Positions 37,701-62,127 of a DNA stretch of 64,000 nucleotides are shown here, one piece after another. The notes under the pieces are model-generated. The model was not told the origin of the DNA, searched no databases, and saw nothing but the letters and a program-made list of their open reading frames with translations. This stretch comes from Apus apus (Eukaryota; Chordata; Aves; Apodiformes; Apodidae): the NCBI RefSeq assembly GCF_020740795.1, contig NC_067295.1, positions 3,472,501 through 3,536,500 of the forward strand. The letters are read 5' to 3'. The position numbers and the translations under genes were made by a program. Within the stretch, counting starts at the first letter, position 1, and each line of letters begins with the position of its first letter.

Positions 37701-37960
37701 TTCCTCCAAAATCATCACCTCGAGGGAATAACTCCCCTGAAGGAAGCTCAGCTCTTCACATCCAGGTCTTCAGGACTCCAGGTCTTCATCTGCCAACTTC
37801 AAGAAACTTTCAGTTAAGATGAACTGTTCCCCTCTTCCCTGTTTTAAGGCCATAAAATACCAGTGCTGGGTTTTCACACCCTCTCTCTCAAAGTTAATTC
37901 CCTTAAATCCCTTTTTAAAAAAATCATCATTAATAAGCACCAAAGCAAATGATCAGTTTT
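34800..37960. other. ARPC1B-ARPC1A intergenic region
   Basis: About 3 kb between the ARPC1B promoter and the ARPC1A 3' end. No gene or recognised repeat family. Composition turns from GC-rich to AT-rich at about 35.5-37 kb. An AAT-type microsatellite lies at about 37600-37626. Confidence 0.5.
37600..37626. repeat. (AAT)n microsatellite
   Basis: Run of aat/ata units interrupted by one agt, between ARPC1B and ARPC1A. Confidence 0.85.
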
Positions 37961-37973
37961 TCTTTTTTTTTTT

Positions 37974-37979
37974 TTTAAT
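37974..37979 (-). promoter_or_regulatory. ARPC1A: candidate ARPC1A poly(A) signal ATTAAA
   Basis: On the minus strand ATTAAA lies about 350 bases past the ARPC1A stop codon, just before a run of A. No canonical AATAAA was seen closer. Assignment is tentative. Confidence 0.35.
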
Positions 37980-38326
37980 TATTATTATTATTATTTCTAG
38001 CAGACAATTTACATAAAATTCCCCTTTTAAGTTAGTGATTCATGACTTCCTGCAATAAACTACTTAAGGAGCAGCTTTGGTAAAGAATGGAATGAAACAA
38101 CCAACCAAAAAAAACCATAATAATAATAATAAAAAAAAAGAACAATCACAGCTGGTTTTGAAACCAACACAATTCACCAAATTTAGATTCAAAAGAAAAT
38201 CTGCCAAGCTGTATTTTCTCAGTGTTTCCAAATATTCCACCTTCCCTCTCCCTTTTGGGGTCTGTGCAGATGTGGGAGCTGCATTCTGTCAAGCAGTTTG
38301 TCCTGCTAGATCCCAGAAATCCATCT

Positions 38327-50216
<11,890 letters not shown>

Positions 50217-50239
50217 TCCGAGTTAAAGATATTCCTATG

Positions 50240-53200
50240 TTGTAAAAATTGAAAAAGCTGAAAGGAGTAAAATTGAAAAAAAAAACCCAAAAAACAAACA
50301 ACACTTCAAAATTAGGTACTAATTAAAAAAAAATCAGCTTGCAATGTTTACCAAGGTTGTTTCAGTCCAGTACTACCCCTGACTTCCAGAAGATGACAAC
50401 TTACTCAGTAAATAAGGCTCCTGAAGAGCTGCCTTTGCCACATGCCCTGACATCTGCAGTAGGATGATGAATTTTAACTGCCCTGCTTACTCCAGCTAAT
50501 TGCAATAGCCCTAAAAGCCACACACATGGGCTTCTTGGGGCATCCTCCCAGGCAGGGGAGCAGATTCTTTAAAAACCTAACAAGTCTAAGAGTTTTACTA
50601 TGGAAGAACACTTGAAAAAAGAAAATAGGGGGTATCTCAGTGATCTGGCTAAATTGGTGTGTTGAGAGCGTTGATGTGTAACTGTAATCTGATTATGTGT
50701 TATTTGATAAAGCCATTTATATGTATCCTAGGGAAAAATTAAGATTAATAATCAACTAATTACTAATTTATTCAAACTAATCCTAGCACTTAACTATTTT
50801 ATAGCTAGGCTTTTGTCCCCAAGACATTCAAACACTAACCAGCTTAATAATTCTAGCTTGTAAAGTATATTAATTTGTTTTCAAAAAGCTAGACACCTAG
50901 TTTTTTTCTTTAATTTATGACTTCTGCAAGAGACAGCACTGAACATCTGCAACTGGTGATGCATCAACCCACCATTACAAAGTTGTTTAAAATATACTGC
51001 ATTTCATGATCTGTATTAATAAAAGGCAGCATAAATGGATGGAAGATAATATCTTAAAAACTCAGGATCACCTGTGAGCATTAAAATTTGCATAGTTCAA
51101 TATATACAACTTGGATTTGTCAGTTCCTTCCATATATTCCACTAATTTTCATAGCAATTTATCCTGGGTGGATGGATCAAAGTCTTTTTACCCTCATATA
51201 TACATCTAAAAAGAACTATCTCTGTGATGTCATTCCAAGACATCCACACCCATTATAGCCTGAAATTACAACATACCCAAGTATGGCCATGTTAGCAGAG
51301 GGTGGAGACCTCAGGACAAGGTAGGAATTTGGAAGTAAACAGGAAATGAATGGCTGTCCAACAGAAACTCAGGAGTGAATGAAAGATGAGCACCTTCTTG
51401 CAGAGCTTAGCAAGAACTATCACACCACTAGTTTAACAAATATGTTGAAAGTGCTGAATCTTGGAGCAAAGCTGACACAGTACTTCACCAATGCAAGCAG
51501 CAGGAGAGACTCTTTCTTCTCCTCTTTTCTCCTTTCAATTGTTTTAAGAAACCAAGCATTGCTATTTTAAAGCAATACAACTTATGGTTACATCTCCAAC
51601 ATATTTCAAATATAACTTTTAACTATATCAACTTTAAGTCCAGTTCATAATTTTAACCAGCATGACTTTCATACTTCTTCTAATAATCATATTCTACCAA
51701 TCAAATGAAGATATTAAATTTGTGCAGTCCTGAGCCAAATAATGACTTTGATGAATGTGAAAACATTGACACAATCCAAGTTACCTTTGACCTTGGACAG
51801 CCATGGTTTGAGATCCCGTGTGTTAATATAAGCAAATCACAACTGCAAATTGCTTTTTCCACGATCTTGCTTTAGTCCATGCCAACATTCAGTAGCAGTA
51901 CATTTCCATATACAGGAAAAGCTGAAGAGCTCTTCTACCAACAAGGAATGCTTTTGCCTTTTCCACTCTTCCCGAAATAAAATGTAAAAATATCCCCTCT
52001 CCCCTCCCCAAGGAATGCAGCTATTTTGAAACACTTTCTGATACAAACCTAGTATTTTCTCCACAGATTTGCACTACATATAAAGGATATGGTCCCATTC
52101 TAACTTCCAGGTCAGAGATTTTTACTGATCTACATGCTTTTCCCAAGGACAGCCCATACAGGCAATATGATTCACTCCTTCCCATTGAATGAGTTTCTTG
52201 AGCACTGCAACTCTAAGCAAGTGACTATTTTCCATTGATTTAAAAACAATCTCATAAAAACCTACAGTGCTGACAATCTCAAAAAGCAGCACTCTATCAT
52301 CTGGCAGTTGCAGTGCTGTTTTCTTCAGGAAGATACATTTTAATGAAGTCTTCCAGTTATATTTTATTCCTTACCAATACAAAATCAAACTCACATTCCA
52401 CTAGATGTGAATGCATCTTGTGAAAGATGCAACAGATGCCAAGCAACTGGGTCTATGGTTCTTCCTATAATTCATTTCTAGTAAACCCCTCAATTCCTGT
52501 CAGCCAATCTCTGAATCTCACACTGGGAAGATATTGTTACAATAACTCTGTTAGCCAAGTAGGTAACATAACTATCCCTCCTCTTTTTTGTTTTTGTGTT
52601 GGTTGTTTTTTTTCCAAATGCAAAGTAACTGTCCTTGAGTTTCAATAAAGTTAAAAAAAACCTCAAAGCCAGAATAAAAAGGACATTTTGCACTTTAATA
52701 CTGCAGGGGCTCTTTCAGTACGTGCACTGAAAAAATCAAGAGTTGGGAAGTACAAAGCTCATCTGCTGTCATCTCTCAATGGGGTGAGAAATATGTGGTG
52801 TAAGGCCACCCCTGGACAAGGAAATGGCAAGGATGCAGACTCAGAAGTGGGATAGCATGTGTCTAAGAGAATAGTATGACAGCTTTTTAATCCGTGCCTA
52901 TTTTCAGAGTACCTACATCACTTTCAAACATCTGGAACAGAGGTGCCTATAATTAAGGACTGCCTCCTACTACTGTCATCCCCTCCCAAGTCACTCAGCG
53001 CAGCTTTCCCAAGAGGATGACTCCTCACCGGCAAGCCTACTGACACAGGACACCATTAGCATGATAAAGCCGACCGGTTTGGGATGGATTGCGGGCTGCG
53101 GCCCAGCCCCGCTCTGATAGCACAGGTGCACGGGGCTGCGGCCGAGGCCACGGGGGGTCAGGGGCAGGCGGCGAGGCAGGGCTGTCCTGCCCAGACCCGC

Positions 53201-53485
53201 CAAGCTGCTCCCTCCCCGGCCCCGGCCGTACCCCCTGCAGCCCCGGCCCCTCAGGGCGAAGGGACCGAGGGCTCCCCATCGCCTCACCCCCCGAAGGGAG
53301 CCCTCAGCACCCCCACGCAGCAGCAGGGCCGGACAGGCCGGGGCTGAGGTGACTCCCCCGCCAGCCCCTCAGCACCGGCGGGCCTGCAGGCTCCCTCCCG
53401 CCCCCCCCCCCCCATCCCTCTCGGGGCGGGGGCAGACCGGCCCAGCGGCGCCGCGAACAGCCACCCCCGGCTCGGGGGGACTCAC
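50240..53485 (-). other. ARPC1A: ARPC1A 5'UTR intron (inferred)
   Basis: About 3.2 kb between the inferred non-coding first exon and the ATG exon. AT-rich on the left, CpG-rich on the right. I recognise no other coding exon or repeat family in it. Confidence 0.5.
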
Positions 53486-53815
53486 CTGAGGCGACGGGAG
53501 CGGAGCGGGACTCGCGGACTCTGGTCAGTCAACGCGACTCCGCTCCGGGCGGCGGCGGAGGGAGCGGCCGGCGGCGGAGGCCGAGGGGGCCGGCACTAAC
53601 AAGGGAGCCAGGAAACGCGCTCTGCGCCTGCGCGCCGGCCGCCGGCCGCCCCCCGCACTGCGCCTGCGCCTCCGGGGAGGGAGGGAGGGAGGGAGGGAGG
53701 GGGGGGCGGGGGAGCGGGGCGCGGCGGGCGCCGCTCTGCGCCTGCGCAGCAGGAGGGCCGGGGAGGGCGGGGCCGCGCCTCACACAAAGGCGGCGGGAGC
53801 GCGCATGCGCAGTGC
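53486..53815 (-). promoter_or_regulatory. ARPC1A: ARPC1A non-coding first exon and CpG-island promoter
   Basis: A strong minus-strand donor (GCCTCAG|GTGAGT at 53486/53485) lies in a very GC-rich island with no TATA box. Four NRF-1-type palindromic sites are present: gcgcctgcgc at 53624-53633, 53660-53669 and 53738-53747, and a perfect gcgcatgcgc at 53801-53810. A GGGA tract (53678-53702) could form a G-quadruplex. Exact start is unknown. Confidence 0.75.
53678..53710. repeat. (GGGA)n / G-rich tract
   Basis: Seven or so GGGA units followed by uninterrupted G within the ARPC1A promoter; at least four G-runs of three or more with one-base loops, the pattern of a G-quadruplex. Confidence 0.9.
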
Positions 53816-53904
53816 GGCGGGCGGTGGCGCGTGCCGCTGTCGCTCCTGGTGCTGTGGTGGGTCCGGCGAGGGCAGGCGCTGTGCAGGGCCTGGAGGTGAC
53901 GTCT

Positions 53905-54258
53905 TGCGAGGGGCGTCTGAAGGAGCTGGAGGTGTTTGGTCTGGAGAAAAAGAGGCTGCGAGGAGAGCTTCTCACTCTGTCCCTGAAAGAAAGCGGAGGT
54001 CGGTCTCCCTAGCCACAAGTGGTGGGCCGAGAGGAGACGGCCTCACGTTGCTCCAGGGGAGGTTTAGATTGGGTATTAGAATAAACTTCTTCACTGAAAG
54101 GGTTGTTAAAGATTGGACCAGGGTGCCCAGAGAGCTGGTTAAATCACCATCCCTGAAGGCGGTGCTGAGGGGCATGGTTGACTGGACTCAGTAGTTAGGT
54201 TAATGGTTGGGCTTGATGGTCTTAAAGGTCTTTTCCAACCAGAATGATTCTGTTCCAC
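53905..54258 (+). mobile_element. CR1 LINE fragment
   Basis: A forward CR1 3' piece about 100 bases upstream of the ARPC1A promoter sites. It includes tgaaggagctggaggtgttt, agagctggttaaatcaccat and the end cttttccaaccagaatgatt. Confidence 0.82.
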
Positions 54259-54259
54259 A

Positions 54260-56920
54260 GCCTTGTAAGGTGAAGGAGGCCATGGCTGCCTCTGCTGGAA
54301 GGGCTACGAGCCAGGTGTCTGTGGGGCCTGAAGTGCTGCTGGAGGGGCTGGTTTGTGTGAGGCTTCCTGAGGTGGGGGATGGCAGGGACAGGGAAGAGCC
54401 ACAGGCTTAGGAAGGAGGTTATGAGGAGTTGAAGGGAGATAATTTCAGCTCCCTCAGTGTGGACTGACTGAAGAGTTGGAGAGCTACCATGTAGGGGTTC
54501 TTGGTGGCCTTTGAAAAACTACTGTTAAGGGAGTTTTTGTGACCTTCCTCCCTTTTGGAGGTTGAAGGATGGAAGGAAGATACTCTCCACTTGCCCTACT
54601 CCTCATCCCCGTGAGGAGTTCCTTGCTTTTTGGGGTCTCATAGTTTGGCTTCTGTAAAACTTCAAACTCCATTGCCTGTGAGGTTTTGTGAGCTCAAGGT
54701 TAAAAAAATAAAAAGCCAAGTGGGGAGAGATGTAGTGATTCCCTGATATACTGAGGAGCAGTAAAGTAGTGAGTTTAATTTTGAGACTGAGAGAAAATAA
54801 ATAATTTATAAGCATCTAGATGGAAACAAGAAGGTGAATGCTGGCCACTATGGCTTTGTTGTGGATGAGTTCAGTCAATCTAATTTCCTTTTCTGGCATA
54901 TAACAGGGTTTGCAGATAAGGGAGAACCAGTGTATATGTGATATATCTTGATTTTTAGTAGAGCTTCTGACACTGGCTTGCAGGATATTCTAATAATAAA
55001 GTGAGAAACCAGTCAGGATGATACTGCTGTAAGGGAGCTGCAAAACTGGTTGAGAAAAGAAGTACCTGCTATCAGTGCTTGTACAGGGAACTACCCTGGG
55101 TCTGTAACTCGTCCATGATGAAATAAAGAATGTACTTACTGCATTTGAAGATGAGATCAAGTTTGAAGGCAAAATAAACACAGTGATAGAACTATGATTC
55201 AAACTGGGAGCTCTTGGAGAAAAACAGGATGTGCTTCAGCAGCAGGTGCACTGCTGTACACTTAAACTTAAGAATTGCAAAACTGTGAGAAACTGGGCAG
55301 CTGATTGTGTTGCAGGAAAGGGTGAGGGGCTGCCCTGGGCTGTAAGCTGAACAGGAGTCCCTAACATCTTGCTGTTGCATTAGAGGCAAAGACCATGCAT
55401 GGTCATATAGATAAGAAGCTGCTTGTAACACATCCATAGGAATCCTGCTCTGCTGAGCTGTGCTAGAAAAGTGTGTCCTGTCCTGGGCTCTGCACAAGAG
55501 AAATGTATATTTGGAGGAAAAAAAGTGTTAATAATGATCACAGTCTTTGAACACATGACTTGAGTTTTCTGTCCTCTCAATAGGCACAGCTAAGGAAAGA
55601 TGTGGTGAGCCTGCAAATAGATAAAAGGCTGGTGGTATGAGGGAAGGAACAATTTGTTCTCTTACGTCCAGCTGGGGGTAGGGCAAGAAGTCATAAGCCA
55701 AGATAACAGCAAGGCAGATCTAGGTTGCAGTGAAATAACTTCTGAGTGATTCCTTTGAAGTTATAAGGCCCTGTGTTGAGCAGACTTCGAAGGATGTGGG
55801 GCTCTTCTTAGAGGTTTTTAAGAATGGATCAGGCAAATATTTGTCAGACTGGCAAAAGTGCAATATAAGACCTTGCACTGGGGAGGGAGACTAGAGTTGA
55901 TTGTCTCATAACCCGGTGGTGTTGTGGCTCTGTAACTGCGAGATGTGTAATCATTGCAGCCCTTATTGGCTTAACGATAAGACTAGATCAGCTGCACAGA
56001 TTAAAGATGCACAACTAGGCCAAGTAGAATTACGTAACAGGGATGAAGTGATGTTTAAGCATGGTTTTATGTTTACAAAATTATTTTCACCAGATGGGGT
56101 GAAAGCATCTAAATGAGGAACTCAGCAGAGCTTTTAAGTATTAAAAGCTAAGGCCCTGTCACCAGCGAAGCTTTCCAGAGAATTTTCCACCTTTGTTCCT
56201 GCTGTATTGCTGATACAATTATGCTGTGCTAATCCAGAAAGGATGCCAGTGTTTTTGAGATTAAGGCCTTGGAAGCAAGGCTGAACTGATCTTAGTGAAA
56301 GTAGTTCAGGTGAAGTCTGATCTTAAGGTATCTATTAAAAAAAAATAATCAGCTAGGACATCCTTTGAGGTTGCTTGTTCTGTTTTTATTTTTCAAACAG
56401 CAAATACATGCAGATGGGTAGTAGCCAGCAAGAGAGGTCTTTTGGAAGCTGGTCATTGTGGATGAAAATACTTGCCTTGAGAGGCATTTTAAAAGATTTG
56501 CATTGTTCATCTGGTCCACCAGCATCCGTGCCAGGATGAGGTGGGATTTTGTCTAAGAGGGGTTCTTGCTGTGCAGTTTTGGTACTCTTTAGAAAAGGTT
56601 TAGTTCTTAATATGCATTCCTTTTGGAAAGGGAAGGATGCTGCTCTTTTCCCCTTTCTGCTTTACCATTAGCAAACATGCATCTGTACTCATGATGAGCA
56701 GCCATTTCAGAACTTCTCTTTGTGCATAAAGAGACTTGTGGAACGTCTCTGTTCCCTTTTGTAGGGAACTGTGTGAGTCAGCTGGTGCTGAGAACACACC
56801 TGTGTTTTCCTCCTCTCCATCCCACACCTCTTTCTGCTTTGTTAAATTCAGGGCAGGTGGGTTCAAACACATGAGCTCTGTCTTTGGTGCCTGTTCCTGA
56901 GCCACTGAGACAGAAGAAGA
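54260..56920. other. intergenic region between ARPC1A and the MYH16 relic
   Basis: About 2.7 kb with no recognised gene or clear repeat family; only short open frames on either strand. Confidence 0.5.
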
Positions 56921-56924
56921 AGGT

Positions 56925-57098
56925 TTAGGCACTTGAATAATTAATCTCTCCAAAGGCAAGCCTTTTGCTTGATGAGACACTGTGCCTGGTGTGCAATTTG
57001 TTGAGCTGATTCAGCCATCCCATCTCCCTCTCCTCAGCATCACACAGTTCATGTATGGCCTCCCTGTACTTGGCCAGGAATGAGCCAGCCTCCTGTTT
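56925..57098 (-). pseudogene. MYH16: MYH16 relic, terminal tail exon
   Basis: After a CAG acceptor (57101-57099) an open frame of 57 residues reads KQEAGSFLAKYREAIHELCD, then AEEREMGWLNQLNKLHTRHS and a short tail, ending TAA at 56927-56925. It aligns with [40 protein letters not shown]. This is the only fragment with an undisturbed frame. Confidence 0.85.
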
Positions 57099-57522
57099 CT
57101 GGACCAGAAAGGGTCTGATTGAGCAAGAGAAATCTTTGCAGTGGAAAAAGCTGACCTGGAATATATCTGATAGGCTTCTTCAGCATTATGACATGAAGGT
57201 GAAGACTAAGTACAGTCATGACCCTGAAGAATGGTGGTTAATAGGTGGGTTTGTAATTGTGGTTTCATATCTGTGCACATATCAAGAGACTGTATTTGAG
57301 GACAGGAAGCGGCTACGAAGCAGGGAGAGAAGAGTAATCCTGTGTAGAGAATGATGCATGGTTTTGGGTGACTGTCATAATAGGTGCATAAAAGTCTACA
57401 GTGGCCCATGTGTTTAGGGATGTTGTCAATATAAATGGAATGTGTTTCCTGTAGTATATGAAGAGACGAAAATGCCCCTGGTGCACAAGGTGCAATTGTG
57501 TAATGGAGCAGGGGATACACAC

Positions 57523-57724
57523 AGCATCCTCAGTTTGCCTCTTGTGAATTTTCAGTTTTCCCTGCATCTTCTCCAGCCATTCCTGCATGCACTAGTTGAT
57601 TTTTGTGGTCCTTGTTTGTGCAGACAAGCTCATTTTAGAGACCTCTTATTCTTGTGCAAATTTTTCAGTCCCCACATGATGTTTCTGTTTGGAGTCTGGC
57701 TCTTATTTCCAGTTCCTGAATCCG
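57523..57724 (-). pseudogene. MYH16: MYH16 relic, exon matching IQKLEAR..KLQLKVKSYKRQ
   Basis: The minus strand reads RIQELEIRARLQTE, then in a second frame TEKFAQE-stop-EVSKM, further interrupted by a stop, and EWLEKMQGKLKIHKRQTEDA. Myosins read IQKLEARVRELE, RKYERRVKEL and DLVDKLQLKVKSYKRQxEEA. A GT donor at 57522-57521 follows exactly where myosin exons end. Confidence 0.85.
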
Positions 57725-57729
57725 AAAAG

Positions 57730-60700
57730 GAGCAGAAGGATAAATGATTACAGAAGGGATTTGAAGTGTTGGTGTGGAATTATGAGGAACAGAAATAGAA
57801 ATAGGAAGATGGTGTCTACCCTGGGAATTTTAAGCTACTTGTGCTCTAGAGTTTTGTTGCAGTTGAAAAATAAACAGCAAGTCATGCCACTGATGCCAAT
57901 ACACTTTGCATATTCTCCTTTGTGGGTGTAGATCACTGATCCCAATGGCTTCTAACTGCTGTACTTGAACACCAGAGAGGTTCTGACTGATGAATTGTGT
58001 ACAGGATGCAAAGTGCAGAAGTTCTCTTGCACTCCAGCAGGCTGAGAGTGACCTTCATGCACCTTTTCTGCCTAGTCTGTTTTCCTTAAATTAGTGCATT
58101 TCCTTTGGGACATACTGACTGCTACATGAAATTGTTTCTGTTTCAGGTATTTGCGCTGAATGTGGAAGCTCAGGTGCAGGGAAGTTTCATGGCTGCTGTG
58201 TTGGGAGGATCTTTCTAATATATCTGTTTTTCTTACCCTGGAATTTCTTGATGATGTTTTTTTTTCTCCTTTCAGGGCTAATTGCTCAACCTGTAACACC
58301 TGGAATTACAGGGGTTTTATTGCAGTTTAAGAGTTCTTAATCTTTTCCAGGTGCATGTAATGATCCTGCTCCTGACATACATCTTCTGCCACACAGGGAG
58401 CCTGTGAGGAGAGTATGGAGCAGATTGACAGTACAGCTATTTATATGGAGCACTGAAAGCTAGGGTATGTAGACCTGATATCTGTAGGTTACCTTCTGAT
58501 AAATTTTTCCATATATTTCATTTTTCTGTGCATCATTGGCTGCTTTTCTAAAGACTGGATCCACTGTTCACTGAAATCAGTGGAAGTAATCCCAGCTGTC
58601 TTGGACAACTCTAGATGAGACCATAAAGCAGGTGGTGGCATGCTCACTTAGTAGCACTGAACTAGTCAAATATATTATCCCCACCTATTTTTAAGTGAAC
58701 AGCTTTAGTTCTAGTGACACTTCAGGCTTTTATTTCTATCCTTCAATAGAAAGAGGGTGGCTGAGAGCGTGCTGTAGATAGAAGGTGAAGATATTGTCTG
58801 AATGTGCAGTAGGTGAAAGCAAAAAAGTGGCAGAAGGCTCAGCTTCACTCAGGGAGGAAATGCTGTGCATTAAATCCACAGCTAGCTATGATACTGCTGA
58901 AGTGCCAGTTGTCAGCACAGTGCCAAAGGAGCAATCTGCTCAGTGCTGGCAGCTTTTCTCCCCTCTGTGCCAATTACGAATGCCATTGACTAGCTAGAGA
59001 GGGAAGCCAGCCTACTCTTTGTTGGAGGCCTGATAGGTGTGATGAGTGGAGTTGTGTAATGAGTGAAAGAAAGGACGAATGAGAGGAAGTGGAGGAATTC
59101 CTCAGGGTGCCATCTGTGATGTAGATTACCAGGGAGGCAGAGAGGATGTGGCTTTCTTCTTGTGTGGATTAATTTTGCCAGGCTGCAATCAGTGAGCTAG
59201 CATGCATTCTGCTTTTCAGCATCATGAAAAGCAGTGCAAGTGCTAAACTTGTATTATTAACATGGTGCTTTCAAATCAACACTGGAGCGAAATAATGGAA
59301 TATATACCTTAAAGTTTCCAGCTACCAATGTAGAGGGCAGAAAGGTAGAGAGGTGAATTACATTAGCCACAGCCTTCTTTGCTCTCCCTTCAGCTGCTCA
59401 GTACACACTGATGATTTCCCCATGCTGATTAGGAGTGTGTTGAAGGTCAGGCTCCAGCTTTCATTCGATAGTAAGCAGACTGATTCTAGGGGCAGAAAGT
59501 AGTCTTAGAGACCCAGAATGCCTTATCTGCTCAGCTCGTCCATTTGGCTCTCAAAGAGATGATTTGTGCATCACAGTTTTCTGTAGAGTTTGTTTTTTCT
59601 GTATAAAATGATCCCCTCTTAAGCCAAGTGGGATTCATCCCCACTGGATCTGCATTATACAACATTAGGACCTGCGTAGTTAATTGCATGCTAAGTGAGA
59701 GCTAAAATGATGCTCCACCTCTGAGGCAGAAATACTCTGTTGTTTATGAAGGCTTTGAGTATGTTTTCCTGAATTTCTAGGTGTGTGGATTTGGATGTAT
59801 ATACCAGTATTATTGATTTTGAAGTTATGTTGCAGTAGCAGCTGCTGGCTTTAGGCTCGACTGAAACTGTATTTGATTGCATTCTCAACACACGCAGTCT
59901 GTGTTCCACAGTTTGCAATATGTATGTGTCTTTTTATCTCAGGGAAAATATGAACCCCACAGCTCATTCAGTGCTTACTGTTTACTGATACGAATCATTG
60001 GAGGACTGTTGTTGCTGCTGTAAAAATAATAATAAAAAATATAAACTGACTCTAAAGGAAAGAGAACTACAAAGGCTTTAATAGAAAAACTGCATTCTGG
60101 CAACACAAGCTGCTCTTCAGCAAAACCACATCAAATAAACCTGCCATTGTGTTACAGAATGATGCACAAATTCTGTCCTGTGTAGGATTTTGTAGAAGAA
60201 ATAAGTTTAAAACCAAAATTTTGGTAGGGAGATAGCACTGCACGTTCTAGAATGTATCCTTCTATCACCCATCAATTGGAAGTGAATGTATTGGGTGCAT
60301 TTTTTTAACATACTTGAATAAAAGCCACTTCTACAACTCAGTTTTTATAAATGATGTCCCATAATTGCATCTGAGAAATGCTTCTTGTATTATCAGTCCT
60401 TTTCAGAAGTTAAGTTCCTTCTCCTCAGAAATGTTAGCATATATGGTCTGTATGGAAAAGAACTGCAGACTGGAATGGGGAATGTTAAAGTAGCTTCTTA
60501 AATCTATGCACAAAATGAACTGGCAGGTATGTGATTTCATCCTGCAATCTGTAACACAGTGGTGCTTAAAATTTCATTAAAATGGATCTCGCTGAGGGCT
60601 CCAGTCTGTGGAAGAAATCGCAGCACCATGGAAACAACTAGTAAAACCAGCATTTCAGTTGAGGCAGGATTTTACACTATCTCTTTTATGGTGGGTTTTT

Positions 60701-60860
60701 TAGAGGTGTTCATCATTGTCTTAACTCTTCCACCAAATTTGCCAGAATTTTTTTCATAGGCCTCACTAGGAGCAAAGCTGGGCCAAGATGGTGCTTTTTA
60801 AAAAATCCTGCTATTGGTGTCATATCTAAAGACTGAGCTCTTCATGTTCCACAGCGTATC
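57730..60860. other. interval inside the MYH16 relic
   Basis: About 3.1 kb of former intron(s). The exons for NTSLINTKKKLE..AITD and AAMMAEELKKEQ should lie between 57.7 and 61.0 kb. I see only weak resemblances at about 60690-60930 on the minus strand and do not call them. No repeat family recognised. Confidence 0.4.
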
Positions 60861-61027
60861 AGAGCTGTCTCACAGGCCACTCTTACATTTCTCCATTATT
60901 GGCTTAATTCTGCACTTCTTACCCACTGTTAAATTTAAGGTTGAACCACTTGCACATAAACTCTCTGATAAGATAGCTGTTGCATAAAATGTTTTGATTT
61001 CTCTGTACATGGACATTGATTTCATTA

Positions 61028-61195
61028 TGTCTTCTCCATGACCTCTGCTTGCTCCAGGATCTTGTGAGGGTGCTCGCTGCCTTCCAGCTGGTCTGCACTT
61101 CCAGCTCTGCCTGCAGTGGGCAGAGGTGGCATGTACTGCTCCTGCAGCTCCTCCTCGTGCTGCCAAGCATCCTCATCCGTTTGAATCCAAAGGTC
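61028..61195 (-). pseudogene. MYH16: MYH16 relic, exon matching DTQLHLDDAL..LEQTERSRK
   Basis: A good acceptor (ctgctttcag, ending 61196) precedes D-L-W-I-Q-T-D-E-D-A-W..EEELQEQ, matching DTQLHLDDAL..EDLKEQ at the usual exon border. LQAELE follows in another frame, and LEGSEHPHKILEQ returns to the first frame (myosin: LEQTERSRKIAEQ). Two frameshifts and about five missing residues are implied. Confidence 0.75.
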
Positions 61196-61956
61196 CTGAA
61201 AGCAGATGAAAGATTAATGCAAACAATGAAGGGAGAGGAAGCTGAAAGATGTAGGAGGTCTCTGCAAAGCTGTTCTTAACGGTGATGCCAGATTTTAAAA
61301 CAACTTAAAAAACCACCTCCCAAAAAACCCCTTGGCTGCATCCCCGTATCATGATACCTGTGTTACATCATTGGAGCCACACTGACATCAAGAGAATTAC
61401 TTCTGACTGAGACTGATGTAACTGAGGACACATTAGGTTTGAGAGTGTGTATGTGTACATATACACACGTGTATATAGAGAAAGAATATTTGTTATTACT
61501 CTTTAAGTTACTAAAATTAGATTTTTGGCAGCAGTTCTTTAACTTCATTCCAGCAAAGAGACCAGCCTTCTACCAGCTTACTTAGTTATATTTTAGAAAT
61601 GAACAGCCAAAGGAAGCTCCTGCGTTTTACGGTTCTGTTAGTTTCTCATCCATTTCTTGGCTATCCTGTTCAAACAGCCATTACAACTTCTCTTAAAAGC
61701 AGGACTTTTTGCTCTAATTACATGTTAATTTGGGTTTCTAGTTTGACAAAAGCTGATAGTAGTGTTTGTCTTGTATGAGGCTTGTTGGAGCTACTGCAGA
61801 TTGAAATTGGTATGAGTGAGAGAACCAGGGCTTTTGAATATAAATTCTCAATTTGTTCAAGATATGTACATAATCTACTGCTTTGTTGCCTAAGCTATGA
61901 AATGAAACTGTGATGCTTTTCCATCCAGGAACCTGCTTCCACCCTCTCCAGTTCAC

Positions 61957-62127
61957 CTAGCCACACTGTTGCAGTTTCTTCAGTGTCCTGACAAGCTCAC
62001 TCTTGTTCCTGTTGCCATGATTCAGTTGCATTTCCATGCTGATCAGGTCAGTGTCCATCTCCTTGAGTCTGAGTGCTTCAGCGCTCCCCTTCACTTCTAT
62101 CTCCAGACTTGCCTGCAGAGACTCAGT
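61957..62127 (-). pseudogene. MYH16: MYH16 relic, exon matching SLQTSLDAE..QLNHANR
   Basis: The minus strand reads ESLQASLEIEVKGSAEALRL, then MEMQLNHGNRNKSELVR, closely matching the SLQTSLDAEtRSRNeAlR..MEIQLNHANRMAAEA stretch of myosin tails. One residue is lost near LKEMDTDL. The final codon before a GT donor (61956-61955) is TAG where myosins have Lys. The upstream half of the exon is poorly preserved. Confidence 0.88.

Noticed and set aside
57055-57354. 99-residue plus-strand open frame
   Set aside because: It overlaps the antisense of the terminal myosin exon and resembles no known protein; treated as a shadow.
60690-60930. Possible further myosin exons (KKCRIKPIMEK, NLVEELRQ)
   Set aside because: Resemblance to ECRNAEEKAKKAI and AAMMAEELKK is short and broken, with no convincing splice borders.
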